A stretch of DNA of 41,305 nucleotides. It comes from an uncultured Bacteroidia bacterium (GTDB taxonomy: Bacteria; Bacteroidota; Bacteroidia; Bacteroidales; F082). The notes beneath the pieces are model-generated. The model saw only the letters and a program-made list of their open reading frames with translations. It searched no databases and had not been told where the DNA came from. The stretch is from NCBI GenBank assembly GCA_902783365.1, contig CACZQL010000076.1, positions 1 through 41,305 on the forward strand. The letters run 5' to 3'. Shown here piece after piece: positions 7,191 to 16,403 of this stretch (its first letter is position 1; every line of letters begins with the position of its first letter). A program made the translations under genes and the position numbers.

Positions 7191-9602
7191 ATGAATAAAG
7201 ACAAGATTTCACAAGGCATCAAAGCTTTCCTCGACTTTCTCTTCTGGATGCTGGTTTTCGGTTTCGTGGTCAGGCTCTTTGAGGCCGCTTTGCTAGGCTA
7301 TTACCATCAGGAGTTTTGGAAACAGCTCTCGCTTTGCTGCTATGGTTATGGCTACGATATTCTCTTCTTCGCCAAGTTCGCCCTGCTGCTCTGCCCTTTA
7401 TACCTGCTCATCCATATTTTCTCGGAAGCCGCCGCCCGCTGGACCTTCCGCATCCTAGGAGCTGTCATGCTGCTGATTTCCAACGCGATGGTGATGTATT
7501 ATATGTCGGCCTACCTCCCTCTCGACAAGGTGTTTTTCGACTATAGTGTCAAAGAGCTGGTCTATATCTCCCAATCCACCGGGGCCTTCGTTTGGTGGGG
7601 CTATGTGGGGTTGCTGCTGATCCCCGCGCTGTTTTTGGTGGTCTCGCGCCGGAGGCTGAACCTGGGCCGCGGCTGGATGTTCGCCTGGCTGGCGCTCGCC
7701 CTCTGTGCCCTCTTTGTGTGGGAGGTGCCATCGTGGTTGTACAAGAGCATCGAGGAAAGAAACACCCTCTGCAACAAGCAGGAGTATTTCTGGAAAAGCC
7801 TGCTCAAGAAAGAAGCCAAGTTCTCCCGCTTCGACTCCAGGGATCTGGAACGCCAACATGAGCGTATCGAAAATTTCCAAGCGATGTTCCCCGAGGATGA
7901 CTTCGTCGATTTCCGTTACCCCTTCGCCCATCTGGACCAGTCGCCCGATGTGCTTTCTTCCTATTTCAACCTGCATCCCGACAAGAAACCCAACCTGGTG
8001 TTCATCATCAGCGAGGGTCTGAGCCGCGAGTTCAGTGGCGAGCACTCCTATTATCCCTCCGCCACCCCATTCCTCGACTCCTTGGCCAACCATAGTCTCA
8101 ACTGGCTCAACTGCATGTCGTCGTCGCAACGCACCATCGGGGTCCTGCCCACCTTGTTTGGCAGCCTGCCTTTCGGCAAACGCGGCTTCATGCAGTCGTC
8201 CAACACCCCCCGCTTCCACTCCCTCGTGGGCATCCTCAAAGACAACGGCTACCAGCCCTCCTTCTTCTATGGCGGATGGACCTGCTTCGACGATATGTGC
8301 TACTTCCTCAACGACATGGGCGTGGAAGACTATCTCCCCGATTATAACTCCTATCCCAAGGACATCCAGTCCACCTGGGGATTATACGATGAATATTTAT
8401 TTTCAGAATCATTAAAACATATTAAACAAAACAACCCTCAACCTCGTCTGGATATCTATCTTACGCTGACCACCCACGATCCTTTCGACTATCCCGACAA
8501 GGAACGCTACACAAAGACCTATATCCAATGGCTGGAGCGTGACCACCGTCTCAACGACATCCAGCCCTCGCAATACGAGCAATACGCCTCTTATCTCTAT
8601 TATGACGATTGCCTGCGCAAGTTCTTCAAGGATTACCAGAAGATGCCGGAATATGAGAACACCATCTTCGTGATTACTGGCGACCATTGCTTCAACGCGC
8701 AGTCGCAGGAGCTGGAGAAATACCATGTGCCGTTCCTCGTGTGGTCGCCGATGCTCAAGGCGCCGCGCCGTTTTCCGGCCATGGTGGCGCACCGCGATGT
8801 CACGCCTTCGTTCCTGGCCCTCATGAAGAATAACTATCACATCAATGCTCCTGAAGTCGTCAGCTGGATCAACACAGGTCTCGACACGTCATCGGTTTTC
8901 CGCGCCAACACCTTCACGCCGCAGTTGAAAAGCTCCCGCAAGATGGACAACATGGTCTATAAAGACTGGTTTTACGACGAGGGCAAGGTGTATCGTTTCG
9001 GCTACGACGAGGGTCGGCTCACCCTTACGGAAGTCGAGGCGGAGCCAATGGCCTCCTTCATGAGCGAGTACCGGGCCATGGACGACTACGTGATGAACAA
9101 CGACGCATTGATCCGGATTGATGAGGACAAGCAACGGCTGATACTGGTTGTCGATAGCACCAAGAGTGTGAACTATGTGCTGTTGAACTCCTTCGTTCGT
9201 CCCATCGACACGTTGGAACACGAAAATGTGTTCAAACTGGTCAACGACTATCCTTTCAACCTGTTTACCATGCCCTTGTCCGATAGCTTGCAGTCGGTGG
9301 TGGTATATAGCGATTTCAATATCCGTATTCCCCGTCAGGAAAACGGCGGCGCCAAGGTGATGCTGGGTTTCGAGTTGAGCCGTCACGACGGCACCCGCGA
9401 GGTCATCAAGCCCATTGTGGTGAATTACGACTGGTATGAGTACTACGACCGTTGGCAGCATTTCTCCATGACCCAAACGTTCAACCGGTCGCAGCTGCAT
9501 TATCAGGATGGCGACCAGCTGAAGTGCTATTTCTCCAACAGGGGTCACATTGAGTTTATGATCGCCGATTTTAACCTGAAAATTGTGGAAGTCAGTGAAT
9601 AA
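7191..9602 (+). CDS. LtaS-like membrane sulfatase-fold transferase 1
   Basis: This 803-residue protein has about five N-terminal membrane helices (to about residue 190), then an alkaline-phosphatase-superfamily domain like lipoteichoic acid synthase LtaS or phosphoglycerol transferase OpgB/MdoB. The expected residues are present: metal-binding E275 in FIISEGLS, the nucleophile T315 in SSQRTIGVLP, and D498-H499 in VITGDHC, plus a THDPF histidine motif. It should act on the periplasmic face, moving phosphoglycerol or a similar head group from a phospholipid to a glycan or lipid. Residues after about 600 form an extra region whose final 90 or so residues resemble the ends of the acyltransferase-3 protein and of the next gene. 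The start is 16 bp after the MBOAT stop. Substrate and donor are inferred from the family only. Confidence 0.85.
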   Translation: MNKDKISQGIKAFLDFLFWMLVFGFVVRLFEAALLGYYHQEFWKQLSLCCYGYGYDILFFAKFALLLCPLYLLIHIFSEAAARWTFRILGAVMLLISNAMVMYYMSAYLPLDKVFFDYSVKELVYISQSTGAFVWWGYVGLLLIPALFLVVSRRRLNLGRGWMFAWLALALCALFVWEVPSWLYKSIEERNTLCNKQEYFWKSLLKKEAKFSRFDSRDLERQHERIENFQAMFPEDDFVDFRYPFAHLDQSPDVLSSYFNLHPDKKPNLVFIISEGLSREFSGEHSYYPSATPFLDSLANHSLNWLNCMSSSQRTIGVLPTLFGSLPFGKRGFMQSSNTPRFHSLVGILKDNGYQPSFFYGGWTCFDDMCYFLNDMGVEDYLPDYNSYPKDIQSTWGLYDEYLFSESLKHIKQNNPQPRLDIYLTLTTHDPFDYPDKERYTKTYIQWLERDHRLNDIQPSQYEQYASYLYYDDCLRKFFKDYQKMPEYENTIFVITGDHCFNAQSQELEKYHVPFLVWSPMLKAPRRFPAMVAHRDVTPSFLALMKNNYHINAPEVVSWINTGLDTSSVFRANTFTPQLKSSRKMDNMVYKDWFYDEGKVYRFGYDEGRLTLTEVEAEPMASFMSEYRAMDDYVMNNDALIRIDEDKQRLILVVDSTKSVNYVLLNSFVRPIDTLEHENVFKLVNDYPFNLFTMPLSDSLQSVVVYSDFNIRIPRQENGGAKVMLGFELSRHDGTREVIKPIVVNYDWYEYYDRWQHFSMTQTFNRSQLHYQDGDQLKCYFSNRGHIEFMIADFNLKIVEVSE

Positions 9603-11997
9603 CCGTCTTGACAGTTGGCTTTCGGGGCTACGCTCTTGGTTGGGGTTGAACATTGTGCTGCTTATCTGCATGGTGGCTATGCGCCCTTTGTTTTTTTTGG
9701 AGGTGCATAGCAGGTTAGGGGTGGCCCCACTGCAGTTCTTCACCATCCTGTCGGGGGCGGTGTTCGATTTGTTGCTGGTGGCGCGCATCTTCTGTTTCGG
9801 TTTGATACCTTTTCTGCTGCTCCATCGCTGGAGGCCCAAGCTGGCGCGAGGGATTTTTCTTGGCCTGACTGTCCTCTATATCGTGGTCAACGCCTTGCTG
9901 ATGGAATACTACTGCAATCTGGGCATGCCCCTGGATCATGTCATCCTGGTTTATACCCCCGAGGAGTTAAAAACCACGGTGTTTTCCTCCGCGTCGATAA
10001 CGATAGGGCAAGTGCTGTGGATGCTGCTTCTGGTGGCTTTGCCAGTTTTTTTGGCTTTTGTTATCGTGATATCAATCCGTCATAATACGCTCTCCCTGAT
10101 TGTCTTGTCATCAGCGATAATGCTGAGTGCGCTGGTCAGCTATCCGCGTCTTTTGCGCACCGAGGCCTTGTATCCCGCCCACGAGGACTTCTGCCTTGCC
10201 GTGAACCAGCCTTCTTATTCCTGGGTGAAAATCATGGATTATCGGCACGACGGGGATGCCCAAAAAGCCTTTGAGTCTGAGCATGAAGAGTATCCTTTTT
10301 ATCGTCAGGCGGATGACCCTGATGTGCTGGGGCCTTTTTTGGAGGAGAGTTCCGACGGCTTGCCGCCTAACTTGGTGTTTGTGGTGGTGGAGAGTCTGGG
10401 CCAGCGCCTCACGGGTGTCGATGTCCCCGGCATCTCGTTCACGCCTTTTATCGACAGTCTTGCCCAAGAGAGCCTCTATTGGCCCAACTGCCTTTCCACG
10501 GCTGAGCGCACTTTCGGGGCGCTGCCCTCACTGTTTGCCTCCGCGCCCCATGGCCGTTACGGCTTCTCCACGCCTTTGGCGCCCACGCCAAGGCACCATT
10601 CCTTGCTGAAAGACTTGAAACGCAATGGCTACCGCTTGTCGTTCTTCTATGGCGGCGACATGGCCTTCGACCGTTATGATTTCTTTTTGAAAGACAATGG
10701 CGTCGATTTCCTGTTGGAACCCGAGGTGGTGGTGTCCGACTCGGCGACCTATCGTCTGATGGTCGATAACCACCGCTGGGGTCTCGACGACGCGCAGCTT
10801 TTCCACGCCGCGGAGCGTTGCATCGAGGCCGACACCTTGAAACGGCCCAGAATGGACCTCTTCTTGACCCTCTCCACGCACGAGCCCTTCCTCATCGACG
10901 CTATTGAGTATTATGAGAGCCTGGTGCGCCGTATGGTGGAGCAGGCAGGAAACCTCTCCGACAAAGAGCGCGACAATGTGCTGCGAAACACCAATATCTT
11001 CGCCTGTTATCTCTATGCCGACCAATGTGTCCGCGAGTTGTTCCACTTCTACCGTCGCCAGCCTGGCTTCGAGAACACCCTTTTTGTGGTCACAGGCGAC
11101 CATCGCATGGGGCCTCTGCCTTTTGGCAACGCCATCCATAAATACAATGTGCCTTTCCTTGTGTATTCGCCTTTGCTGAAACGGTCCAAGACCATGCGGG
11201 CCGTGGTGTCGCATCTCGATGTCACCCCTTCGCTCAACGCCTATCTCCATGCCCGTTACGACTATGCCATCGACAGCGCTTGCCACTGGTTGGGCAGGGC
11301 TTTCGACACGGTGGCGGACTTCCGCAGCGAGCGCCGGCTGCTCTTTATGCTCAACAACCGCGACGCTGTGGACTACCTCCAGGGCGATCTCATGCTGAGC
11401 CGTTCAAAACTGGCCCGTCTGGACTCCTGTTTCCGGGAGACGGTGCTGCACGACGATGCTTTGCTCGACACCCTGCAAAAGGAACGGGCCCGGTTCGACC
11501 AACGCAGCCGGTATGTGGTGCAAAACGACCTCCTTCTGCCGCCCGACAACGACCGCCTGCTCTATGAGTGCCACCTCGATTTTGAGAAACATACCCTGGC
11601 AGTCTTCAATCCCTATTTGGACCGCGACAGCGGCTTCTTGCACATCGACTCGTTGGAAACCTATTTCCCGCTTTGCTCCCACATCAAAGTGGCGCCCCAG
11701 TATCATCACCTCACGGTGGAGGTCTCTTTCGACCTCAAGAATCTCGACCCTGCCAAGGAACTTCCCGAGCTGGTGGTAGAGCAAGGAAGCCGTCGCGACC
11801 CCAGGCCCTTGGCGTTGGAAACAGCCGGGATGGCCCAACCAGGGGCATGGCGGCACTTCCGTCTCCGCACGGTGGTCAATGTCTTTGATCAAAAGGAAAA
11901 CGAGGAACTGAAATTGTATCTCTTCAACCGGCATAAAACCGAATTACAGCTTGACAACCTGCGGGTCACTGCGAAAGCATCCATTCGGCGTCCATGA
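9595..11997 (+). CDS. LtaS-like membrane sulfatase-fold transferase 2
   Basis: This is a paralogue of the preceding gene, 800 residues from a GTG start at 9595 that overlaps the upstream stop by 8 bp. A TTG at 9583 is also possible; no ATG precedes the first membrane helix. Four to five N-terminal helices precede the LtaS-like domain with E266 (FVVVESLG), nucleophile T306 (AERTFGALPS), a STHEPF histidine and D502-H503 (VTGDHR). The C-terminal 110 residues, including KLYLFNRHKTELQL, resemble the end of the acyltransferase-3 protein. The overlap implies translational coupling to the first LtaS-like gene. Two copies may serve priming and extension, as in some Firmicutes LtaP/LtaS pairs, or two substrates. 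Its 3' end overlaps the convergent SGNH-5 gene by 32 bp. Confidence 0.83.
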   Translation: MNNRLDSWLSGLRSWLGLNIVLLICMVAMRPLFFLEVHSRLGVAPLQFFTILSGAVFDLLLVARIFCFGLIPFLLLHRWRPKLARGIFLGLTVLYIVVNALLMEYYCNLGMPLDHVILVYTPEELKTTVFSSASITIGQVLWMLLLVALPVFLAFVIVISIRHNTLSLIVLSSAIMLSALVSYPRLLRTEALYPAHEDFCLAVNQPSYSWVKIMDYRHDGDAQKAFESEHEEYPFYRQADDPDVLGPFLEESSDGLPPNLVFVVVESLGQRLTGVDVPGISFTPFIDSLAQESLYWPNCLSTAERTFGALPSLFASAPHGRYGFSTPLAPTPRHHSLLKDLKRNGYRLSFFYGGDMAFDRYDFFLKDNGVDFLLEPEVVVSDSATYRLMVDNHRWGLDDAQLFHAAERCIEADTLKRPRMDLFLTLSTHEPFLIDAIEYYESLVRRMVEQAGNLSDKERDNVLRNTNIFACYLYADQCVRELFHFYRRQPGFENTLFVVTGDHRMGPLPFGNAIHKYNVPFLVYSPLLKRSKTMRAVVSHLDVTPSLNAYLHARYDYAIDSACHWLGRAFDTVADFRSERRLLFMLNNRDAVDYLQGDLMLSRSKLARLDSCFRETVLHDDALLDTLQKERARFDQRSRYVVQNDLLLPPDNDRLLYECHLDFEKHTLAVFNPYLDRDSGFLHIDSLETYFPLCSHIKVAPQYHHLTVEVSFDLKNLDPAKELPELVVEQGSRRDPRPLALETAGMAQPGAWRHFRLRTVVNVFDQKENEELKLYLFNRHKTELQLDNLRVTAKASIRRP

Positions 11998-13480
11998 CCA
12001 TGGCGGTCTCCAACTCAAGATGCCTTTCTCCGGCTTTTTTTTGCAAGCTTTCCATCCATTTGGGATCCTCGCACATGTGGCGTAGCTTGAGAGTCAAAGG
12101 ACTGCCAGGGGCGCTTTTCTGTACCAGGAGATTCCGGCCTTTTGGGTGGTCCTCCTCTATGTCGGGAAAATAGTTTCCGGGATTGCTGTAGAGCACGTAC
12201 GCCGCCTCTTTTCGGATGGCTTCCTCCAAGGTTTTGTCATGATAGACCGGTTTTTTTTGGATGGCCTCGACCCACTCGGGGGTGTTGTGGATGGCTCTGA
12301 CGATGTCGTCGAGCGCCTGTTGGACTTCCCGTTGGCTATGGCAGAGGTTGACCAACGCCGCCGAAGAGAAGTTGTGGCTCATGTCGTAAAGGTTGGAGGT
12401 GCTGTACGACACCACCACGTAGTCGGTGGCCATGAGTTGTTGGAGATAATTCAGCTCGGATGTGGATTTGCTGAGCCAGTTGTCGTAAACAGTGCTGTTG
12501 TAGTACCAAAAGTAATGGCGGGTGAAGAGGCTGTCCAACGGCAGATGGTAGGCGATGTTCCAATAATAGGAGTCGCCGATGGTGATCAACGAGGGTTTCA
12601 CGCTGAGCGAGTCCTGAACCACTTTAAACCTTGCGTAACGGTTGGGCACGCTGCGGATGGACCTCGACAAGTTGAGCAGCTTCTCCAAATCATCGTCAGG
12701 GTACATGGTGGTGTCGTAAAGCGTTTCGCTGATTTCCAGCATGGGGAGGTCGCGATGCCCCAGCCATGCCATGTAGCGCAACACGGAATCAGTGACATGC
12801 AGGGCGGCCAGGTTCGACCAGTGCGTGCCTAATTGGGGATACAGGGCGTAATCGACGGTGTTTTTAATCTCCTGGAAATACCGGTTGAAGTCGATATAAT
12901 TGACCCCGAGGCTGTCGAAAAGGGCTGGATAAATGTCGGCGGCGGTGACGTTGTCAGCAGGGGAAGTCATAGAAGCCGGGAGGAGCTCGGGATAAACATT
13001 CGCCTTGCTGGGTTCAATGACCACGAAAAGCTGTTTGCCGCACTCGGCCAGGATTTGCTGCACGTTGCGGAGCCTCAGCGCTTCCTGACGTAGTTTTTGG
13101 CGCAGCTGGGGCAGGTCGTCGGCGAATTGCTGGCGGTAAGTGCCAAGATAGTCATCCACCGGATTCTTGCTGAAGACGCAGTCGTCCTTGCCGACAATCA
13201 CGGATTTGACGTTGGTTTTCTTGTAAAAATCCCAAAGATATTGGTTATAACCGCGGATAAGTGGCTCGCGGAAGCCGAAATTCTCGCGGCTGTATTGTTC
13301 CAAGTCGCTTTGCAGCCGGCCTGAGGCGAAGTTTTTCAGGGTGAAGGCTGGAAACTGGGTCTTGACCTCGACACCGGCCAAGGGTTTGAAGGCGAAAGGA
13401 TGCCAGTGCTCTTGGACGAAAAAGGCCATGAGGCTTACCAGGGTGACGAGGCATAATATAATATACAATGGCTTCTTCAT
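11966..13480 (-). CDS. AlgX/AlgJ-like SGNH acyltransferase (SGNH-5)
   Basis: This protein has 504 residues from the ATG at 13480, which begins MKKPLYIILC and gives an N-terminal membrane anchor or signal. The open frame upstream of that ATG overlaps SGNH-4 and looks non-coding. The domain resembles the SGNH-hydrolase-like acetyltransferases AlgJ/AlgX. LITIGDSYYW carries the nucleophile S304 and LGTHWSNLAA the histidine H220. The Asp of the usual D-x-H-W motif is replaced by Gly. FGFREPLIRGYNQYLWDF near residue 70 is typical of this family. It is closest to SGNH-1 (shared AGVEV, GFREPL, NQYLWDF, PDDDLE and LITIGDS motifs). It is the last gene of the minus-strand operon and overlaps LtaS-like gene 2 tail to tail. 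Confidence 0.82.
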   Translation of the reverse strand: MKKPLYIILCLVTLVSLMAFFVQEHWHPFAFKPLAGVEVKTQFPAFTLKNFASGRLQSDLEQYSRENFGFREPLIRGYNQYLWDFYKKTNVKSVIVGKDDCVFSKNPVDDYLGTYRQQFADDLPQLRQKLRQEALRLRNVQQILAECGKQLFVVIEPSKANVYPELLPASMTSPADNVTAADIYPALFDSLGVNYIDFNRYFQEIKNTVDYALYPQLGTHWSNLAALHVTDSVLRYMAWLGHRDLPMLEISETLYDTTMYPDDDLEKLLNLSRSIRSVPNRYARFKVVQDSLSVKPSLITIGDSYYWNIAYHLPLDSLFTRHYFWYYNSTVYDNWLSKSTSELNYLQQLMATDYVVVSYSTSNLYDMSHNFSSAALVNLCHSQREVQQALDDIVRAIHNTPEWVEAIQKKPVYHDKTLEEAIRKEAAYVLYSNPGNYFPDIEEDHPKGRNLLVQKSAPGSPLTLKLRHMCEDPKWMESLQKKAGERHLELETAMVMDAEWMLSQ

Positions 13481-13482
13481 GG

Positions 13483-14829
13483 TTATCTGACAAAGCCCTT
13501 GGGCTCGATGTTGGTGCGGTAGGTGTATTCGGCATTGTCCCACAGCGACTGTTCCAGGGAGACACCTTTTTCTTCCGCCTGTTTCTTGACGCTTTCGTAC
13601 CATTCGGGCGAAGCCTTGATGTTTTCGGAAATACGGCGAATCTCGCTGTCGCGGTACTCGTTGTAAATACGGTCGGTCTCGTCGTAGTCGCCGGGGTTTT
13701 TCCACCGGAACACGTTGTCGTAACCGCTCAAGTAGCGCTCGATGAAGCCGTAGGGCCACAGGTGGTTGGTGGCTTCGGTACACACCAGCAACACAAACTC
13801 TTGGCTTTCAATCTCCTTTTTATAGTCGAGCGCATCCACGTTCTGTCCGTCGCGCTCCGGATAGACGGTTTTGTTGTAGAACCAGAAGCCGCTATTGGAA
13901 AACAGGTTCTCGGGCAAGGCCACGTTCCAGGCCCACACCGTCCACCAGTAGGAGTCGGAGATGGCGAGCACCTTGGGTTTGTAGCCTTCGGTAAAGCCGA
14001 AATGCGGGTTGTCGATGGTGTTGTGGGGCAAAGGCAGGAGGAGGTTCATCATGCGGTAAAGGTCGTCGTCCTGGTTCATCAGTCCGTCCTGGTCGAAACT
14101 TTCGATATAGGCATGGGCCTGCTGTTGGCCGTTTTTCGACTCCATGTAACGCACCAGCGAATCCATGGCCACAGAGGCGGCGTAAACGGTCCAGTGGGCG
14201 CTCAGGTCGCAATACAAAGGATGTTCGAATTGGTCCTTGCGGTCGCAGAAATAGCGGTTGAAGTCAATCATCTCGACGCCTTGTTCTTGCAGCGCCTTCA
14301 GATACACCTGGTAGTTGTTGGTGCCACGGCCTCGCGACAAATATTTGTCGGGTATCAGCTCGGGGTAGTAGGAGGCTTTGCCCACGGTGAAAACGGGAAG
14401 CAGGGTGACGCCCTTGGTGCGGAGCATGTCCTGGATGAGCTTGAGCTGCCGCGAGGTCTGCTGGATTCGTTCCTCGCCAATGAAAGTCTCGCCCGTGTAG
14501 CTGATGATGTAAGACTCTTCAATGAAGGTCTTTCCGTTCTTGCTTTTCACGGGTCCGATGGCGGAGATTTTCCCGAAGGCGGAATAGAGCAGCTGATTGT
14601 TGAGGCGTATCATGGTTCTACGGAACCCGCATTGTTCGGTGAACCAAGTCGTGAGCGAGTCCTGGGCGGTCTCCTCGTAGAGGGTCTTGAGGGTCACCAC
14701 GGGCTTGGGCGTCTCCACAAAAGCCCCGTCCAACGGCTTCTCATCGGCGAAATGGAGCCACCACTGCAACATCGGCAGAAACAGCAGCAACAACAGCGCG
14801 AGGAACCATATCTTCTTGATTGTTTTCAT
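13483..14829 (-). CDS. AlgX/AlgJ-like SGNH acyltransferase (SGNH-4)
   Basis: This 448-residue protein has an N-terminal membrane segment (about 6-23) and should face the periplasm. The SGNH motif is LAISDSYWWT, with nucleophile S293 and Ser in place of the usual Gly of GDS. The histidine block is LSAHWTVYAA (H212), again without the Asp of D-x-H-W. CGFRRTMIRLNNQLLYSAFGKI aligns with the family block that reads GFRE in its paralogues. It is the most divergent of the five copies here. Its start codon shares one base with the MBOAT-3 stop, and 2 bp separate its stop from the SGNH-5 start, so the three genes are one translation-coupled unit. The likely role is transfer of acyl groups delivered by MBOAT-3 to a periplasmic or surface glycan. 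Confidence 0.8.
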   Translation of the reverse strand: MKTIKKIWFLALLLLLFLPMLQWWLHFADEKPLDGAFVETPKPVVTLKTLYEETAQDSLTTWFTEQCGFRRTMIRLNNQLLYSAFGKISAIGPVKSKNGKTFIEESYIISYTGETFIGEERIQQTSRQLKLIQDMLRTKGVTLLPVFTVGKASYYPELIPDKYLSRGRGTNNYQVYLKALQEQGVEMIDFNRYFCDRKDQFEHPLYCDLSAHWTVYAASVAMDSLVRYMESKNGQQQAHAYIESFDQDGLMNQDDDLYRMMNLLLPLPHNTIDNPHFGFTEGYKPKVLAISDSYWWTVWAWNVALPENLFSNSGFWFYNKTVYPERDGQNVDALDYKKEIESQEFVLLVCTEATNHLWPYGFIERYLSGYDNVFRWKNPGDYDETDRIYNEYRDSEIRRISENIKASPEWYESVKKQAEEKGVSLEQSLWDNAEYTYRTNIEPKGFVR

Positions 14830-16352
14830 CAGAACCTAAAGTAAATGAACGGGTTAAAACTGCCTTTGAGGATAAACGACGCCGAGAGCAAGAGAAGCAC
14901 CACAATGATGACTCCCACCACGATGCTCAGGACCGGCGAAGTTTTTTTTGTCGGCGAATTATCTGTTGTCGGCGAATTTAGCGAATTAAGCGAATTAAGC
15001 GAATTAAAATTCGTTAAATTCGCTAAATTCGCCGACTTTCCATTCGCCGACTTTCCAGTGGTAAAGAGGCCAAGGAAGGAGAAGAAGGCGGCCACGATCA
15101 GGGTAAACACGAGTTGGGGCGTGACGTTCGCCGTGGGGGCTTGGCCGTGGAAACCGAACATCGTGCCGATATACTGCACGGCATACCCCAAGGTGTCAGC
15201 CCGGAACAGCACCCAGCCCACCATCACGATGAGGAAAGTTGAAAGGTGAGAGGTGAAAGATGAGAGGTAAGAGGTACCTTTCACCTTTAACCTTTCACCT
15301 TTCACCTTAAAAAGCTTGTCGAGGCAAATGAACAATCCATGGTAGGCGCCCCACACCACGAAGTTCCAGGCGGCGCCGTGCCATAGGCCGGAGAGGAAGA
15401 ACACGATCCAGAGGTTGAGATAGGTGCGGCCTTTGCCTTTGCGGTTGCCCCCCAAGGGGATGTAGAGGTAGTCCATCATCCAGCTGCCGAGGGTGATGTG
15501 CCAGCGTTTCCAAAACTCTGTCACGCTTTTGCTGATGTAGGGATAGTTGAAGTTCTCGGGAAACTTGAACCCGATCATCCGCCCGATGCCGATGGCCATG
15601 TCGCTGTAGCCGGAGAAGTCGAAATAAATCTGGAAGGTGTAAGCGAGGATGCCGATCCAGGCAGTGGCCATGCCCATCTCGCTGGCGGGCAGGGCAAAAA
15701 CCTTGTCCACATATTCTCCCAGGACGTTGGCGATGAGCATCTTCTTGGAGAGTCCGATGACGAAACGATAGAAACCAAACAACTTGTTGTCGATGGTTTC
15801 GTTGGCGCTTCGGTCCACAATCTGCGCGGCCACCTCGTTGTATCGCACGATGGGTCCCGCGATGAGCTGGGGAAACAGCATGATGAACAAGGCATAGTCG
15901 AAGATGCTCTTCAAGGGTGCCGAGGTGCCTCGATAGACATCCACGCTGTAACTCATCTTTTGGAATGTGAAGAAAGAGATGCCGATCGGAAGAACCACTT
16001 TGGTCCATCGTACTGGATTGGCTCCAAAGATGCTTATCAATGCGTTGAAGTTCTCGATGAAGAAGTTGGCGTATTTGAAATAGGCCAACAACCCGATATT
16101 GAGGATGATGGAGAGGATCAAAAACAGTTTCTTCCGCTTGGGCTCCTGGCTATTAGCCATTTTCCGCACGATGAAATAGTCGATGAGGATGGAGAGCAAC
16201 AGCACGAGCAGAAAACGTGGGGAGCCAAAACCGTAGAACAGCAGGCTGGCGATCAGGGCCACCCCGTTTTTGTATTTCCGGTCGGCCAGGAAATACACCG
16301 CGAGGAACACGGGCAGAAAACAGAAAAGGAAGACACTGCTGCTGAATACCAT
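14829..16352 (-). CDS. MBOAT O-acyltransferase (MBOAT-3)
   Basis: This 507-residue AlgI/DltB-type MBOAT is the longest of the four. It has MVFSSSVFLFCFLP at the start, VLPIGISFFTFQ, AGPIVRYNE, YFDFSGYSDMAIGIG, LSGLWHGAAW with catalytic H325, and the shared PFIYFRF end. Two low-complexity inserts are in frame. The first is KVKGERLKVKGTSYLSSFTSHLS (15235-15308), at the same loop as in MBOAT-1 and -2. The second is an Asn/Ser/Leu-rich stretch (NSLNSLNSLNS, from 14951-15056) before the last helix, which explains the extra length. It has its own promoter at 16375-16382 and leads SGNH-4 and SGNH-5. It lacks the site-1 repeat found in the other three MBOATs. Confidence 0.92.
   Translation of the reverse strand: MVFSSSVFLFCFLPVFLAVYFLADRKYKNGVALIASLLFYGFGSPRFLLVLLLSILIDYFIVRKMANSQEPKRKKLFLILSIILNIGLLAYFKYANFFIENFNALISIFGANPVRWTKVVLPIGISFFTFQKMSYSVDVYRGTSAPLKSIFDYALFIMLFPQLIAGPIVRYNEVAAQIVDRSANETIDNKLFGFYRFVIGLSKKMLIANVLGEYVDKVFALPASEMGMATAWIGILAYTFQIYFDFSGYSDMAIGIGRMIGFKFPENFNYPYISKSVTEFWKRWHITLGSWMMDYLYIPLGGNRKGKGRTYLNLWIVFFLSGLWHGAAWNFVVWGAYHGLFICLDKLFKVKGERLKVKGTSYLSSFTSHLSTFLIVMVGWVLFRADTLGYAVQYIGTMFGFHGQAPTANVTPQLVFTLIVAAFFSFLGLFTTGKSANGKSANLANLTNFNSLNSLNSLNSPTTDNSPTKKTSPVLSIVVGVIIVVLLLLSASFILKGSFNPFIYFRF
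14951..15056. repeat. In-frame GCGAATTAA repeat with perfect 20-bp inverted arms in MBOAT-3
   Basis: Arms 14968-14987 and 15017-15036 are perfect 20-bp reverse complements, with GCGAATTAA units (period 9) between them. The tract encodes the Asn/Ser/Leu-rich segment near the C-terminus of MBOAT-3 and keeps the frame. Confidence 0.88.
15235..15308. repeat. In-frame AGGTGAA/TTCACCT inverted heptamer array in MBOAT-3
   Basis: Units of the form GAAAGGTGAGAGGTGAAAG form one arm and CCTTTCACCTTTAACC the other, meeting near 15275. The tract encodes the KVKGERLKVKG...SSFTSHLS segment. Homologous arrays sit at 18051-18122 and 20850-20922 in the other minus-strand MBOATs. Confidence 0.85.
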
Positions 16353-16374
16353 AGGTTTACTCGTTACGGGTGTG

Positions 16375-16382
16375 CAAAGTTA
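16375..16382 (-). promoter_or_regulatory. -7 box for the MBOAT-3/SGNH-4/SGNH-5 unit
   Basis: The minus strand reads TAACTTTG, matching TAnnTTTG, 22 bp before the MBOAT-3 ATG, in the 51-bp gap after the SGNH-3 stop. It splits the eight-gene minus run into a possible 5-gene and 3-gene transcript. Confidence 0.65.
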
Positions 16383-16403
16383 CGTTTTTTTTGGATTGCG
16401 GGA

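Noticed and set aside
14829-14831. Unusual stop-start overlap of MBOAT-3 and SGNH-4
   Set aside because: One-base TGATG overlaps are ordinary within operons and also occur between uppP and truB.
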